Part shown: piece by piece, positions 8,873 through 18,200 of the stretch
How positions within the stretch are numbered: position 1 is the first letter of the stretch
How the letters are laid out: each line of letters opens with the position of its first letter
Notes under the pieces: model-generated
The model's database searches: none
What the model was told of the DNA's origin: nothing
Seen by the model: the letters and a program-made list of their open reading frames with translations, nothing else
NCBI GenBank assembly: GCA_018268055.1
Contig: JAFDXF010000032.1
Coordinates: 1-51,648, forward strand
DNA: 51,648 nucleotides
Direction: 5' to 3'
From: Bacteroidota bacterium
Lineage (GTDB): Bacteria > Bacteroidota > Bacteroidia > Chitinophagales > Chitinophagaceae
Program-made: the position numbers and the translations under genes

Positions 8873-9649
8873 TCAGCTAATTGTTGCAGGCTCACTCATT
8901 TTTTTCAAGAACTGATGTAAAATTGCATTAAACTCATTCGGCACTTCCATCATTGGTGCATGACCACAGTGGTCAATAAAATGAAGTTCGCTATTGGTAA
9001 TAAGTTTATGAAACTCTTGTGCAACAAATGGCGGAGTAATGATATCATTATTACCCCAAATCAATAAAGTAGGTTGTTTGATTTGATTTAATTCTTGGCC
9101 TAAATTATTTCGTATTGCGCTTTTGGCCAAAGCAATTATTTTTATTGCTTTCATCCGATTATTGGTAATGGCAAAAACTTCATCTACCAATTCTTTTGTA
9201 GCGGTTTTGGGATCGTAAAAGGTTAGTTCCGTCTTTTTCTTGATATATTCATAATCACCACGCTTTGGATAGCTGTCGCCCATTCCGTTTTCAAACAAAC
9301 CGGAACTTCCGGTAAGTATCAAAGACTTTATACGTTCCGGATGCTTGAGTGTATGCACCAATCCGATATGTCCGCCCAAAGAATTTCCTAAAAGATGAAC
9401 ATCATTATAGTTTCTTGCTTCAATGAATTTGTGTACATATTTGGCTAAGCCGCCTACAGATGTATGCAGTATATCCATTTCGAGTAGTGGCAGCATAGGC
9501 ACCACTACTTTATAATGTTGTCTGAAATATTCAATCAGGTCTTTGAAATTGCTTAATGCACCAAATAATCCGTGTAGTAACATTAAGGTTGCTCCATTTC
9601 CTTCTTCAATATATTTAAACTTATCTTGTTGTTTTATTTCGTAGTTCAT
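8873..9649 (-). CDS. Alpha/beta hydrolase
   Basis: 258 residues with the alpha/beta-hydrolase fold: oxyanion motif LHGLFGA (25-31), nucleophile elbow GNSLGG with Ser90, acid Asp202 in LLIWGNNDIITPP, and His230 in DHCGHAPMMEVP. The full triad is intact. There is no signal peptide, so it acts in the cytoplasm. Sequence style is that of the MhpC/BioH-like ester or C-C bond hydrolases; the substrate cannot be told. It is the first gene of the minus-strand envelope cluster, 51 bases before the CBS gene. The 137-base gap upstream holds a TTTG and a TAGTTTG 17 bases apart (minus strand) that may be its promoter. Confidence 0.88.
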   Translation of the reverse strand: MNYEIKQQDKFKYIEEGNGATLMLLHGLFGALSNFKDLIEYFRQHYKVVVPMLPLLEMDILHTSVGGLAKYVHKFIEARNYNDVHLLGNSLGGHIGLVHTLKHPERIKSLILTGSSGLFENGMGDSYPKRGDYEYIKKKTELTFYDPKTATKELVDEVFAITNNRMKAIKIIALAKSAIRNNLGQELNQIKQPTLLIWGNNDIITPPFVAQEFHKLITNSELHFIDHCGHAPMMEVPNEFNAILHQFLKKMSEPATIS

Positions 9650-9786
9650 GGATTGATATTAGGCTTGTTGGCTAATAAAATCTCGGCTAAAATAATTCAT
9701 TTATATCAATAAATAGAGCTATCGCTTCAGAAATATGATAATTGGACAAACTATTTATTAAAGTTTTTTTCAAATATTAATTGAAA

Positions 9787-11094
9787 TCAACCATTTACTC
9801 TTGTTATAGCTGCTCCAATACTTCTCAATCGGCCATCTATATTTTGATATCCTCTGTCTATCTGTTCTATATTTTGAATAATACTTTTCCCTTCTGCACT
9901 CAAAGCGGCAATTAATAGCGCTACACCTGCCCGAATATCGGGCGAGCTCATAGTAATACCGCGCAGCATTTGTGTTTTTTCAAGACCAATCACTACTGCA
10001 CGATGCGGATCACAGAGTACAATTCTTGCGCCCATATCAATAAGCTTGTCCACAAAAAATAATCTGCTTTCAAACATTTTTTGATGTATCAGCACCGAGC
10101 CTTTTGCTTGTATAGCTGTTACCAATACGATGCTTAGCAAGTCAGGCGTGAATCCGGGCCAAGGATGGTCGTAGATCGTCATTACAGAACCATCCAAAAA
10201 GGTTTGAATCTCATACGTTTCCTGTGCTGGTATATGAATATCATCTCCGAAGAAATTCATCTGTATGCCCAACTGCTTAAATTTCTCGGGTATGATACCC
10301 AGATGTTCTATACCTGCTCCTTTTATGGTGATATCACTTTGCGTCATTGCAGCTAAGCCAATAAATGAACCCACTTCAATCATATCGGGTAGCATTGTAT
10401 GGGTAGCGCCACCAAGATAATCTACTCCTTCAATGATTAATTTATTACTACCGATTCCGGATATTTTAGCACCCATACTTGTCAACATCTTACACAGCTG
10501 TTGGATGTAGGGTTCACAAGCTGCATTATAAATTGTGGTAACGCCTCTGGCCATCACAGCAGCCATTACGATATTGGCAGTGCCGGTTACTGATGGCTCA
10601 TCTAATAATAGATTGGCTCCTTTGAGCTCCGGCGCATTCAAATGAAAGAAGCCATCATCATGATAAATAAATGAAGCACCTAACTGTTCAAAACCTAAAA
10701 TATGTGTGTCCAATCTTCTCCGTCCTATTTTATCTCCACCGGGTTTTGGAATAAATGCTTTTTTAAAGCGCCCAAGCATGGGCCCTGCAAGCATTACTGA
10801 ACCGCGAAGCCGTCCGCTTTTCTTTTTATAAGCTTCGCTGTGCAAATAATCAACATTCACATCATCTGCCTGAAAAGTGTACACACTATTTTGCACGCGT
10901 TGCACTTTTACATTCATCTCTCCCAAAAGTTCTATCAAAAGGTTTACGTCAATGATGTCGGGCACATTATACAAGGTCACTTTCTCCGGTGTCAATAACA
11001 CGGCACTGATGATTTGCAATGCTTCATTTTTTGCTCCTTGCGGAATAATAGTTCCGGATAATTTTTTTCCACCAATAACTTCAAATGAATGCAT
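9787..11094 (-). CDS. murA: UDP-N-acetylglucosamine 1-carboxyvinyltransferase with Asp in place of the usual Cys
   Basis: 435 residues from the ATG at 11092-11094 (MHSFEVIGGKKLSG), preferred over an upstream in-frame ATG because it matches the family start. EPSP-synthase-fold repeats are clear, with GAKNEALQI near the N-terminus (substrate-binding Lys-Asn) and the loop PKPGGDKIGRR at 117-126. MurA makes the first committed step of peptidoglycan synthesis by moving enolpyruvate from PEP to UDP-GlcNAc. In most bacteria the loop reads GGCAIG with a catalytic Cys that fosfomycin alkylates; here it is GGDKIG with Asp121. Known Cys-to-Asp MurA enzymes are active and fosfomycin-insensitive. DUF4290 lies upstream in the same direction. 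Confidence 0.95.
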   Translation of the reverse strand: MHSFEVIGGKKLSGTIIPQGAKNEALQIISAVLLTPEKVTLYNVPDIIDVNLLIELLGEMNVKVQRVQNSVYTFQADDVNVDYLHSEAYKKKSGRLRGSVMLAGPMLGRFKKAFIPKPGGDKIGRRRLDTHILGFEQLGASFIYHDDGFFHLNAPELKGANLLLDEPSVTGTANIVMAAVMARGVTTIYNAACEPYIQQLCKMLTSMGAKISGIGSNKLIIEGVDYLGGATHTMLPDMIEVGSFIGLAAMTQSDITIKGAGIEHLGIIPEKFKQLGIQMNFFGDDIHIPAQETYEIQTFLDGSVMTIYDHPWPGFTPDLLSIVLVTAIQAKGSVLIHQKMFESRLFFVDKLIDMGARIVLCDPHRAVVIGLEKTQMLRGITMSSPDIRAGVALLIAALSAEGKSIIQNIEQIDRGYQNIDGRLRSIGAAITRVNG

Positions 11095-11191
11095 ATTATT
11101 TTGAATTTCTTTTTTTGAATACTTTAAAAAATTCAAGAGACCATTTTACAACTGCAAAGTAAGTACAAAGTAAAATCTATTGTAAAAGAAA

Positions 11192-11222
11192 ACAGGCTGA
11201 CCTGATTGATCGGTCAACCTGT
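11192..11222 (-). terminator. Terminator after the DUF4290 gene
   Basis: Inverted repeat of 11 bases (11192-11202 and 11212-11222) with a 9-base loop; read on the minus strand it is ACAGGTTGACC/GGTCAGCCTGT with one G-U pair, followed by TTTTCTTTTA. It separates the DUF4290 gene from murA. Confidence 0.7.
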
Positions 11223-11244
11223 AAACGTATTAATTTTTCGTAAA

Positions 11245-11916
11245 TTAAAATCTCTTCTTCTTAAAATTTCCGCCACCGCGATTATCTCGGCGATCGTTTC
11301 GTCCACCATTTCTGTGTTGAAACTTACCCCCTCTTCCATGACCATGACCACCGCCATTGCGTAGCTCATGTTGTGGGCGAAATGCTTTTACAAATGGTGT
11401 ATTGGTAAAAGTTAATTGACCTTCGGTAATAGATGACAACTCACTCTGAATTGCATCATCGTGTACTATTTCTTTATGCCAATTATTATAGGCCAACTTC
11501 ATATAATAAGCCACAACATTGGCAAATCCCAATCTTTTATCGGGGTTCTCTTCTTGCAATGCTTTATTAATAACAGATTCAAGATTTTTTCCAAGATGCG
11601 AAAACCTTGGATGCCGCTTAGGGTAAGGCAGTTTATTTGGTTTTGCTTTTAAAGTCTCACGGGTAGGTATCGGATAAGGCGATTTTACCTCTAATTTGAA
11701 GTCTGAAATTAAAAATAAATGATCCCACAACTTGTGCCTAAAGTCTTCTACATTTTTTAAATGTGGGTTTAGAAATCCCATCAGTTCTATAATCGCCTGC
11801 ACATTCTTTTGTCTGCGTTCGGGGTCTTCAATAGTAAGGGTGTATTCAACCATTTTTTGCACATGACGACCATATTCAAGCATCGTGAGGTGGTTACGAG
11901 TTGTATTGTATTCCAT
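11245..11916 (-). CDS. DUF4290 family protein with Gly/Arg-rich tail
   Basis: 223 residues. Residues 1-175 form a mostly helical cytoplasmic domain with the DUF4290 look (MEYNTTRNHLTMLEYGRHVQ at the start, and FRHKLWDHLFLISDF). The last 45 residues, from about 178, are low complexity, rich in Gly, Arg, His and Asn with repeated RGG- and GRG-like steps, ending in FKKKRF. Tails of this kind often bind RNA or mediate condensation in other proteins, but nothing is known for this family that I can cite. It lies upstream of murA but is separated by a terminator. The start codon is the only plausible ATG. Confidence 0.8.
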   Translation of the reverse strand: MEYNTTRNHLTMLEYGRHVQKMVEYTLTIEDPERRQKNVQAIIELMGFLNPHLKNVEDFRHKLWDHLFLISDFKLEVKSPYPIPTRETLKAKPNKLPYPKRHPRFSHLGKNLESVINKALQEENPDKRLGFANVVAYYMKLAYNNWHKEIVHDDAIQSELSSITEGQLTFTNTPFVKAFRPQHELRNGGGHGHGRGGKFQHRNGGRNDRRDNRGGGNFKKKRF

Positions 11917-12096
11917 AAAGATTATATACTGCTAAAGTCAGCAGTTTTAAAATAGTAATATATAAATTCGGAAGCAAGTCATTACCGAAGCGAATCAAAA
12001 TTTGAAAGATTTTATCCGGTCTATTTTAGAAACCGCATCGGTTTAAAGGAACAAATGTAGAAAAATGAGTTTAATTCTGAATATTTTTCAAAAAAT

Positions 12097-12123
12097 AAAG
12101 GGGCCCCGAACCAAGGCCCCTTT
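12097..12123 (-). terminator. Strong terminator hairpin in the gap before DUF4290
   Basis: Nine-base perfect stem AAAGGGGCC/GGCCCCTTT (12097-12105 with 12115-12123) and a 9-base loop. On the minus strand it is followed by ATTTTTTG, on the plus strand by only one more T. No annotated minus-strand gene ends here, so it must terminate an unannotated transcript. Confidence 0.7.
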
Positions 12124-12264
12124 TACAAGCCACCATCCTCTTCCACCTAAGAGGTCGTTTAAAATAACAATATTGGATATTCTATACTCGTTAAAAACAT
12201 TTTATTAAAAACTTAATGCTTCATTGATCATCTGCCTTATACTCTCTACTTTTTAGGCAGTATT
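12097..12264 (-). ncRNA. Candidate small RNA or long leader in the gap before DUF4290
   Basis: The 573-base gap 11917-12489 holds no convincing gene. On the minus strand it has three hairpins in a row: CTGCCT/AGGCAG (12232-12237 with 12255-12260), CCTCTT/AAGAGG with a 6-base loop (12138-12155), and a strong terminator (12097-12123). A TAGTATTTG at 12271-12279 resembles a -7 box and would give a transcript of about 170 bases, but its spacing to an upstream TTTG is too long (24), so the promoter is weak. The terminator lies 180 bases before the DUF4290 start, which favours a separate small RNA over an attenuator. A 6S-like RNA is one possibility by size only. Confidence 0.35.
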
Positions 12265-12489
12265 TATTGGCAAATACTATACCAAAAAAACCTAATCACG
12301 CAGCAAATTCCGGAAATGCTAAAAAATTTTTATAGACCTTTTGTTTTCTGGTATAAAATTAATTGGTACAGTAGATGAAAACAATCGTAAATAATAGCAG
12401 TAGATATCATAACGTTTATTTCAACATTGCAGCATCCATATTGTATTTTATACAAGGAATTATTACGAGCAGCCAATACCTTTGCTGCA

Positions 12490-13617
12490 ATGATTATCGC
12501 AGTCAACACCAGGTTTTTATTAAAAGATTATTTAGAAGGTTACGGATATTTTATACAGGAAACGTTTCGTAGAATTGTGGTCAATCATCCCGAGCACCAG
12601 TTTCTTTTTCTATTTGATCGTCCTTTTGATACTTCTTTTGTATTTGCCAAAAATGTAACACCCATCGTTGTTAGTCCAATGGCGAGGCATCCTTTACTTT
12701 GGAAAATGTGGTATGATTTTAAAATCCCTTCTATATTAAAAAAGTATAATGCTGATGTGTTTGTAAGTTGTGACGGATTTTGTTCATTGCGAACCAAAGT
12801 GCCACAATGCTTAATGGTTCACGATTTAGCTTTTCTGCATTATCCTGATTTTATTCAGCAATCGCATTTAAGATTTTATAAAAAATATACTCCGCTTTTT
12901 CTTAAAAAAGCAAACAGTCTTGCTACAGTATCGGCATTTTCTAAAAGAGATATCGCTGAGCAATATAAAATAGATTCATCTCGTATTGATATTGTTTATA
13001 GTGCTGCCAAAGACATTTTTCACCCATTAACTGAAATTCAAAAACAAAACATTAAAGATCAATATACGGATGGAAAGGAATATTTTATGTACATAGGGTC
13101 TATTCACCCTCGTAAAAATTTGATGAATTTGCTCAAAGCATTTTCTGTTTTCAAAAAAAGATTGAACAGTAAAATGAAATTGGTACTCGCCGGAAGACTT
13201 GCATGGAAATATAAATCATTCAGCGAAAGTTTAAAAAGTTATAAATACCGCAATGATGTGATCCTCGCAGGATATACAGACGAAGAAACACTTTCAAAAC
13301 TAATGGGCGGCGCTTATGCGATGGTTTATCCTTCTTTATTTGAAGGATTCGGTGTGCCGCCTTTGGAAGCCTTGAAATGCGAAGTGCCTGTCATTACTTC
13401 GTCCGGAACAGCGATGCAGGAAATTTATAAAGATGCCGCACTATACGCCAATCCAACCGACTACAATGATATTGCCGAGCAAATGATGCTGCTCTATAAA
13501 GATGAATCACTACGCAAACAATTAATTGAAAAAGGGAATATTATAAAGAAAGAATACAATTGGGATAAAACAGCAGATCTTCTTTGGACGTCCATATTAA
13601 AAAGCATTAAAGCTTGA
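12490..13617 (+). CDS. GT4-type (family 1) glycosyltransferase
   Basis: 375 residues from the ATG at 12490 (MIIAVNTRFLLKDYLEGYG); the frame stays open for 21 codons upstream, but those look non-native. It has the GT-B layout: an N-terminal acceptor domain with FVSCDGFCSLRT and LMVHDLAFLHYP, and a C-terminal donor domain with YIGSIHPRKNLMNLL, the EX7E region SLFEGFGVPPLEAL and VITSSGTAMQEIYKDAALYANP. It should transfer a sugar from a nucleotide sugar, at the cytoplasmic face, to an envelope glycan or lipid. The acceptor is unknown and no glycan-cluster genes lie near it. It precedes gldC by 79 bases. Confidence 0.9.
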   Translation: MIIAVNTRFLLKDYLEGYGYFIQETFRRIVVNHPEHQFLFLFDRPFDTSFVFAKNVTPIVVSPMARHPLLWKMWYDFKIPSILKKYNADVFVSCDGFCSLRTKVPQCLMVHDLAFLHYPDFIQQSHLRFYKKYTPLFLKKANSLATVSAFSKRDIAEQYKIDSSRIDIVYSAAKDIFHPLTEIQKQNIKDQYTDGKEYFMYIGSIHPRKNLMNLLKAFSVFKKRLNSKMKLVLAGRLAWKYKSFSESLKSYKYRNDVILAGYTDEETLSKLMGGAYAMVYPSLFEGFGVPPLEALKCEVPVITSSGTAMQEIYKDAALYANPTDYNDIAEQMMLLYKDESLRKQLIEKGNIIKKEYNWDKTADLLWTSILKSIKA

Positions 13618-13672
13618 AATGAAATGATGATTTTATGACCTAATCAATAACAAACGCCTAAATCATTTTATT

Positions 13673-13680
13673 TATCTTTG
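13673..13680 (+). promoter_or_regulatory. -7 promoter element of gldC
   Basis: TATCTTTG matches TAnnTTTG exactly and ends 16 bases before the gldC ATG. No good TTTG is seen 19 bases upstream, so the upstream half is weak. Confidence 0.5.
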
Positions 13681-13696
13681 TCGTTCAATATTTTTT

Positions 13697-14047
13697 ATGA
13701 GCAAATCTACAATTACGATAGAAGTAGGAATGGATGAGGGCAGAGTGCCGAGCACTATTAATTGGACTGCAACTGAATCAACTTCAGAAAATCCGCAAAA
13801 GGCAAAAGCGATGATGCTTTCCTTTTGGGATGGTGCAGATAAAGCAGCATTAAGGATTGATCTTTGGACAAAAGATATGATGGTGGATGAAATGGCCGAC
13901 TTTTTTTATCAGACGTTGATGACTATGGCCGATACCTATGGCCGTGCTACACAATACAGCGAAGATGCAGAAGAGATGAAACAATATGCTGTAGATTTTT
14001 ATGAAAAATTCAGAGCGAAACAATTAAAAGACAACAAAGCCGACTAA
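13697..14047 (+). CDS. gldC: Gliding motility protein GldC
   Basis: 116 residues, the usual size of GldC. It starts MSKSTITIEVGMDEGRVP and has INWTATES, KAMMLSFWDGADKAALRIDLWTKDMMVDEM and a helical C-terminus (FFYQTLMTMADTYGRAT), which together are characteristic of the family. No signal peptide is present. GldC is found in gliding and T9SS-bearing Bacteroidota, where it supports motility without being strictly essential. The T9SS-type exported proteins elsewhere in this window agree with a functional gliding/secretion machine. It has its own promoter element and is followed by the YqeY-like gene 40 bases later. Confidence 0.93.
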   Translation: MSKSTITIEVGMDEGRVPSTINWTATESTSENPQKAKAMMLSFWDGADKAALRIDLWTKDMMVDEMADFFYQTLMTMADTYGRATQYSEDAEEMKQYAVDFYEKFRAKQLKDNKAD

Positions 14048-14087
14048 AACTTATTTCACCAATCATTGACTTATAAAATTTTTATCT

Positions 14088-14543
14088 ATGTCACTGGAGC
14101 AGAAAATAATGACTGATCTTAAAGTTGCAATGCTTGCAAAGAATGAAGTAGCACTTCGTAGTTTGCGTGCTATTAAAGCGGCTATTTTATTAGCCAAAAC
14201 ATCTGAAGGAAGCACCGGCGAATTAAAAGAAGAGGATGAAATAAAACTACTTCAGAAAATGGCCAAGCAGCGAAAAGATTCTTTGGAGATATTTAAACAA
14301 CAAAACCGCGAAGACCTAGCGAAGAAAGAAGAAGAAGAATTGGAAGTAATTGAAAAATTTTTACCTAAGCAAATGAGCCCGGATGAGATAAAAGTGGTGT
14401 TAGAAAAAATAATTGCGGCAACCGGAGCCTCCTCACCTGCAGATATGGGCAAGGTGATGGGTGCAGCAACTAAAGAACTTGCGGGCAAGGCAGATGGAAA
14501 AACCATTTCTAATCTGGTGAAAGAGTTGTTGGCCAAAGGATAA
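14088..14543 (+). CDS. GatB/YqeY domain protein
   Basis: 151 residues, matching stand-alone YqeY proteins. It has the two-helical-subdomain layout: an N-terminal bundle (EQKIMTDLKVAMLAKNEVAL, RSLRAIKAAILLAK) and the C-terminal tail-like subdomain of GatB (FLPKQMSPDEIK, DMGKVMGAATKELAGKADGKTISNLVKELL). In GatB this domain binds the tRNA body during amidotransfer; the free-standing protein may affect tRNA-linked steps, but its job is not settled. It lies between gldC and a CvpA-like gene with short gaps, so all three may be cotranscribed. Confidence 0.93.
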   Translation: MSLEQKIMTDLKVAMLAKNEVALRSLRAIKAAILLAKTSEGSTGELKEEDEIKLLQKMAKQRKDSLEIFKQQNREDLAKKEEEELEVIEKFLPKQMSPDEIKVVLEKIIAATGASSPADMGKVMGAATKELAGKADGKTISNLVKELLAKG

Positions 14544-14606
14544 GCGTTTAATAAAATAGTTAAAGAAATAAATCGCTGACATCATCGTTTATCTATAAAC
14601 CACCTG

Positions 14607-15149
14607 ATGCTGATAGACATTTTTTATGCCATTGCTCTTCTATTTGCCCTCTGGCATGGCTGGCAGCGTGGTTTAATCGTTGGCATTTTCTCCCTTTTGG
14701 CAATCATTATTGGCCTTGCTGCAGCGATGAAACTTTCTGTTGTGGTTGCAGGATACATCGGAAAATCCGTTAATGTGTCTCCTGAATGGCTGCCGTTTAT
14801 TTCCTTTATTTTAGTTTTTATATTAATTGTGTTGTTGGTTCGATTGGGTGCTAAAGCACTTGAAAAAGCCGTAGAAACCGTTTTGATGGGTTGGGCCAAT
14901 AAGTTAGGCGGAATTTTATTCTATACGATTATTTATACATTAATATTTAGCGTGCTGCTGTTCTACACAGAGCAAATGAAATGGCTTCAACCCAATACAA
15001 TAAAAGAATCGGCCACATACTCATTCGTTCAACCTTGGGGACCGAAAGTAATTGATAGCCTTGGCGCTATTATCCCAATCTTCAAAGATATGTTTGAGAA
15101 ACTGCAAGCATTTTTTGGCGGTGTGGCGGAGAAGATGTCTGCTTTATAA
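14607..15149 (+). CDS. CvpA family membrane protein
   Basis: 180 residues with four hydrophobic helices (about 3-20, 27-48, 62-85 and 100-125) and the CvpA-type opening DIFYAIALLFALWHGWQRGLI, where the Gly-rich WxxG turn links helices one and two. A soluble tail of about 50 residues follows. CvpA proteins sit in the inner membrane and have been tied to colicin V production and stress in enterobacteria; the molecular role is unclear. It is the last gene of the gldC-yqeY group, ending 95 bases from the convergent RND gene. Confidence 0.88.
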   Translation: MLIDIFYAIALLFALWHGWQRGLIVGIFSLLAIIIGLAAAMKLSVVVAGYIGKSVNVSPEWLPFISFILVFILIVLLVRLGAKALEKAVETVLMGWANKLGGILFYTIIYTLIFSVLLFYTEQMKWLQPNTIKESATYSFVQPWGPKVIDSLGAIIPIFKDMFEKLQAFFGGVAEKMSAL

Positions 15150-15165
15150 AACCTCCATAAAAAAA

Positions 15166-15187
15166 GCATCCGTCAAATGACGGACGC
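15166..15187 (-). terminator. Terminator between the CvpA and RND genes
   Basis: Hairpin GC-n-TCCGTCA/TGACGGA-n-GC (15166-15175 with 15178-15187). On the minus strand it is followed by seven T, so it mainly ends the efflux operon; the plus-strand side has a weaker T tract and may serve the CvpA gene too. Confidence 0.75.
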
Positions 15188-15244
15188 TCTTGTATTTCAC
15201 CAAAACCAACTATTGCAACGGTATGTTGCGTATATATGACATCA

Positions 15245-18200
15245 CTATTCTTTGTTTTGCTGCTTTGGCTGTGCTCCCAACCATACTTTTTTTCCTTGCA
15301 ACTTTTTCACCAAGAACATAATTCCTGTAAAAATAAAAAATAACGGACCCAAAAATCCTAATAAAGCAATAAACTTAGTGCCATAAAAACGTTCCATTGG
15401 TCTTTTTATTCGTTCCGCTATCAAATACATACTAGGTACCATTATCAGTGTTAGGAAGAATGAAAAGATTAATCCGAATATGATTGTCCAGCTAAGTGGT
15501 CCCCAGAACACAACACTGTCGCCACCGAAGAAAATATTTGGTCGCAGATGTGTAAACAATCCGGCGAAATCAATATTAAAACCAACGGCCAAAGGTAATA
15601 GCCCCAAAATCGTTGCTACTGCAGTAAGTAATACAGGGATGATCCTAATTTTTCCTGCTTGTATTGCAGCTTCACGAGTGCGCATTCCTCGTCCACGCAA
15701 TTCATCAATAAATTCAATAATCAAAATACCATTCTTAATTACAATACCTGCAAGACCAACAATACCTACTAATAACATTATTGTGGCGATAGTCATTCCT
15801 GTAAAAGCATAACCTAATAAAACTCCGATGATAGAAAAGAAAATTTCAGTAATTACAATAAAAGGTTTGCTCATTGAGTTAAACTGCAATACCAGAATTA
15901 GAAATATCAAACCAATGGCAATAGCAAAAGCAGTTCCTAAAAACCCTTGTGTTTCTTTTTCCTGCTCACTTTGGCCACTTAAGTGAATAGAAACATCGGA
16001 AGGAATTTGCACCTTGTTTTTAAACTCATCTATTTTAAACTGCAGGCTCTTATTAATCGGGCCAACCATGGTTGGATCCAACACATTACTTTGCAACTGA
16101 ATTGTTCTCTTTACATTTTTGCGCTTTACTCCGCCGGTAGTACTTGTATAATCTATCGAAGCAATAGAGCTGAGTGGTATAGATTTCACCTGCATTGAAT
16201 TCATATCCATAAACGTAATACGCAGGTTCATCAAATCAGTAACATTGTTTTTTATTAAATCATTGTAGCGCAATTGAATTTTATATTCATCTTCACCATC
16301 TTTAATCTTACTGATTTCTTTTCCAAAAATAGCTGTACGTATTTCCATTCCTATTTGTCCTGTACTCAATCCTTCAAACATTGCTTTTTCTCGATCAACG
16401 TTTACAGTGATTTCAGGGTTATTCAAATCCACATCAGATTGCAGATTTTCAATACCATCAATTCTATTTGTATCTAAAAAATTATACAACTGTCGAGATA
16501 CGGCTGCAATACTTTCAAAATCATCACCCTGTACTTCAATATTTACCGGAGGGTCGGTGGGCGGGCCACTATCTTCTTTAGCCACTTCCACGCTTGTGCC
16601 CGGAATGCCTTGCACCACTTTCCTTATTTCATCCATGTAGGTCTGCGTTCTTTTACCATGTCTTTTTTCAAATTCAACAAACGAAACTTGAATACGACCC
16701 AGATTAGATTGTGTGCTTCTGTTTTGATCTCTCGGATTATTGGCACTTACAGCTACATTGGTAATGATACTTTCTACAATACTTCCTGGTGTGCCGGGTT
16801 TTTCTTTTTCCAAAACCTTCTCTACTCTTTTCTCCAAAACACTGGTGATGCTATCCGTATATTTTACATCTGTACCAACCGGTAGTTTTAAATATACATA
16901 AACGAAGTTTGGATCACCACTCGGAAAGAATGTTGACTTTGTTCTTCCGGCTTTTACACTTGCAAACAATAATCCGGCAGCGATGATAAACAATCCGAAT
17001 AGCGAAATAAAAGCATACATCGGTCGCTTCCCTACTAATATCCAACGCAGCAGTTGCTCATATTTCTCCATTAATCCCGGCAAAATTCTCTTCTGAAAAC
17101 TGTGAATCACATCATTCAGCACATAAGCATTGAAGATCATCAGGATCGACATCAATAGAGAGAAATTTGCAACACCACTTAAACCTACAAGATGCAGCAA
17201 TACTCCGGCAACAATAAATACAATGAACCATTTATTTCTGAATACTGCATTCTTTGGTTTTTCATATTCTTTGCCTTCGGGTTTCATAAAGCTAACCGCA
17301 AATACCGGATTGAATATAAAAGCAACAATCAATGATGCCGCTAATGTGAGAATAAGAATGGTCGGTAGATAAATCATAAACTTACCAATCAATCCTTTCC
17401 AAAATAATAACGGGAAAAACGGAGCCAGCGTAGTAGCTGTACCGGCCAATACCGGAATAAAAATTTCACCTGCTGCTTCTTTAGCACTTCGTACAATGGG
17501 TACACGGCCGTTATTGTAAATTCGGTGTGTATTTTCAATGACCACAATTGCATCATCTACGATAATACCCAAACCAAACAATAATCCAAATAGAACAATA
17601 AAATTAAGGGTTATGTCAGAGCCTACGATTGAATTGCCCATTGGCAAAAATAAAAATGCTACAAACACACTTAGTGGCACACTCAATGCAACAAAAAATG
17701 CATTAGTAACACCCATAAAAAACATAAGAATGATTAATACCAATGTGAAACCGATGATGATAGTATTGATCAATTCACTAAAAGAAGTTTTTGTTTGTTT
17801 GCTTTGATCGCCGGTAAAATCTACTCTCAAGTTTGAAGGCAGCTCTTCCTTCTCTTGCATACTTTTTACAACGGCTTTTACATTGTCGGCACATTGAATA
17901 AGGTTTTCGCCCGATCGTTTTATAATATTAAGTGTGACAACATTTTTTCCATTCAGTCGGGCATAGCTGTCTTTTTCTTTGATGGTATCTTTTAATTCAG
18001 CAATATCACGCAGATAAACAGCAGCCCCTTGCGCACTGCTACGCACAATAATGTTTTGCATATCTGCAATACTCTTAAACTGTCCTTTTACCTTGAGTGT
18101 ACGCTTCATATTCCCTACTTCAATCAAGCCGCCGGTAATATCTCTGTTCTCTCTGGATACAGCATTCTCGATATCCATAAAGCTGATTCTTGCAGCAGCC

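Noticed and set aside
12106..12124. GGTTCG in the minus strand resembling a tRNA T-loop
   Set aside because: It is inside the loop of a terminator hairpin and no acceptor or anticodon stems can be formed around it.
12375..12572. Short plus-strand ORF before the glycosyltransferase
   Set aside because: It overlaps the glycosyltransferase start in another frame, has no domain or signal and no promoter of its own.
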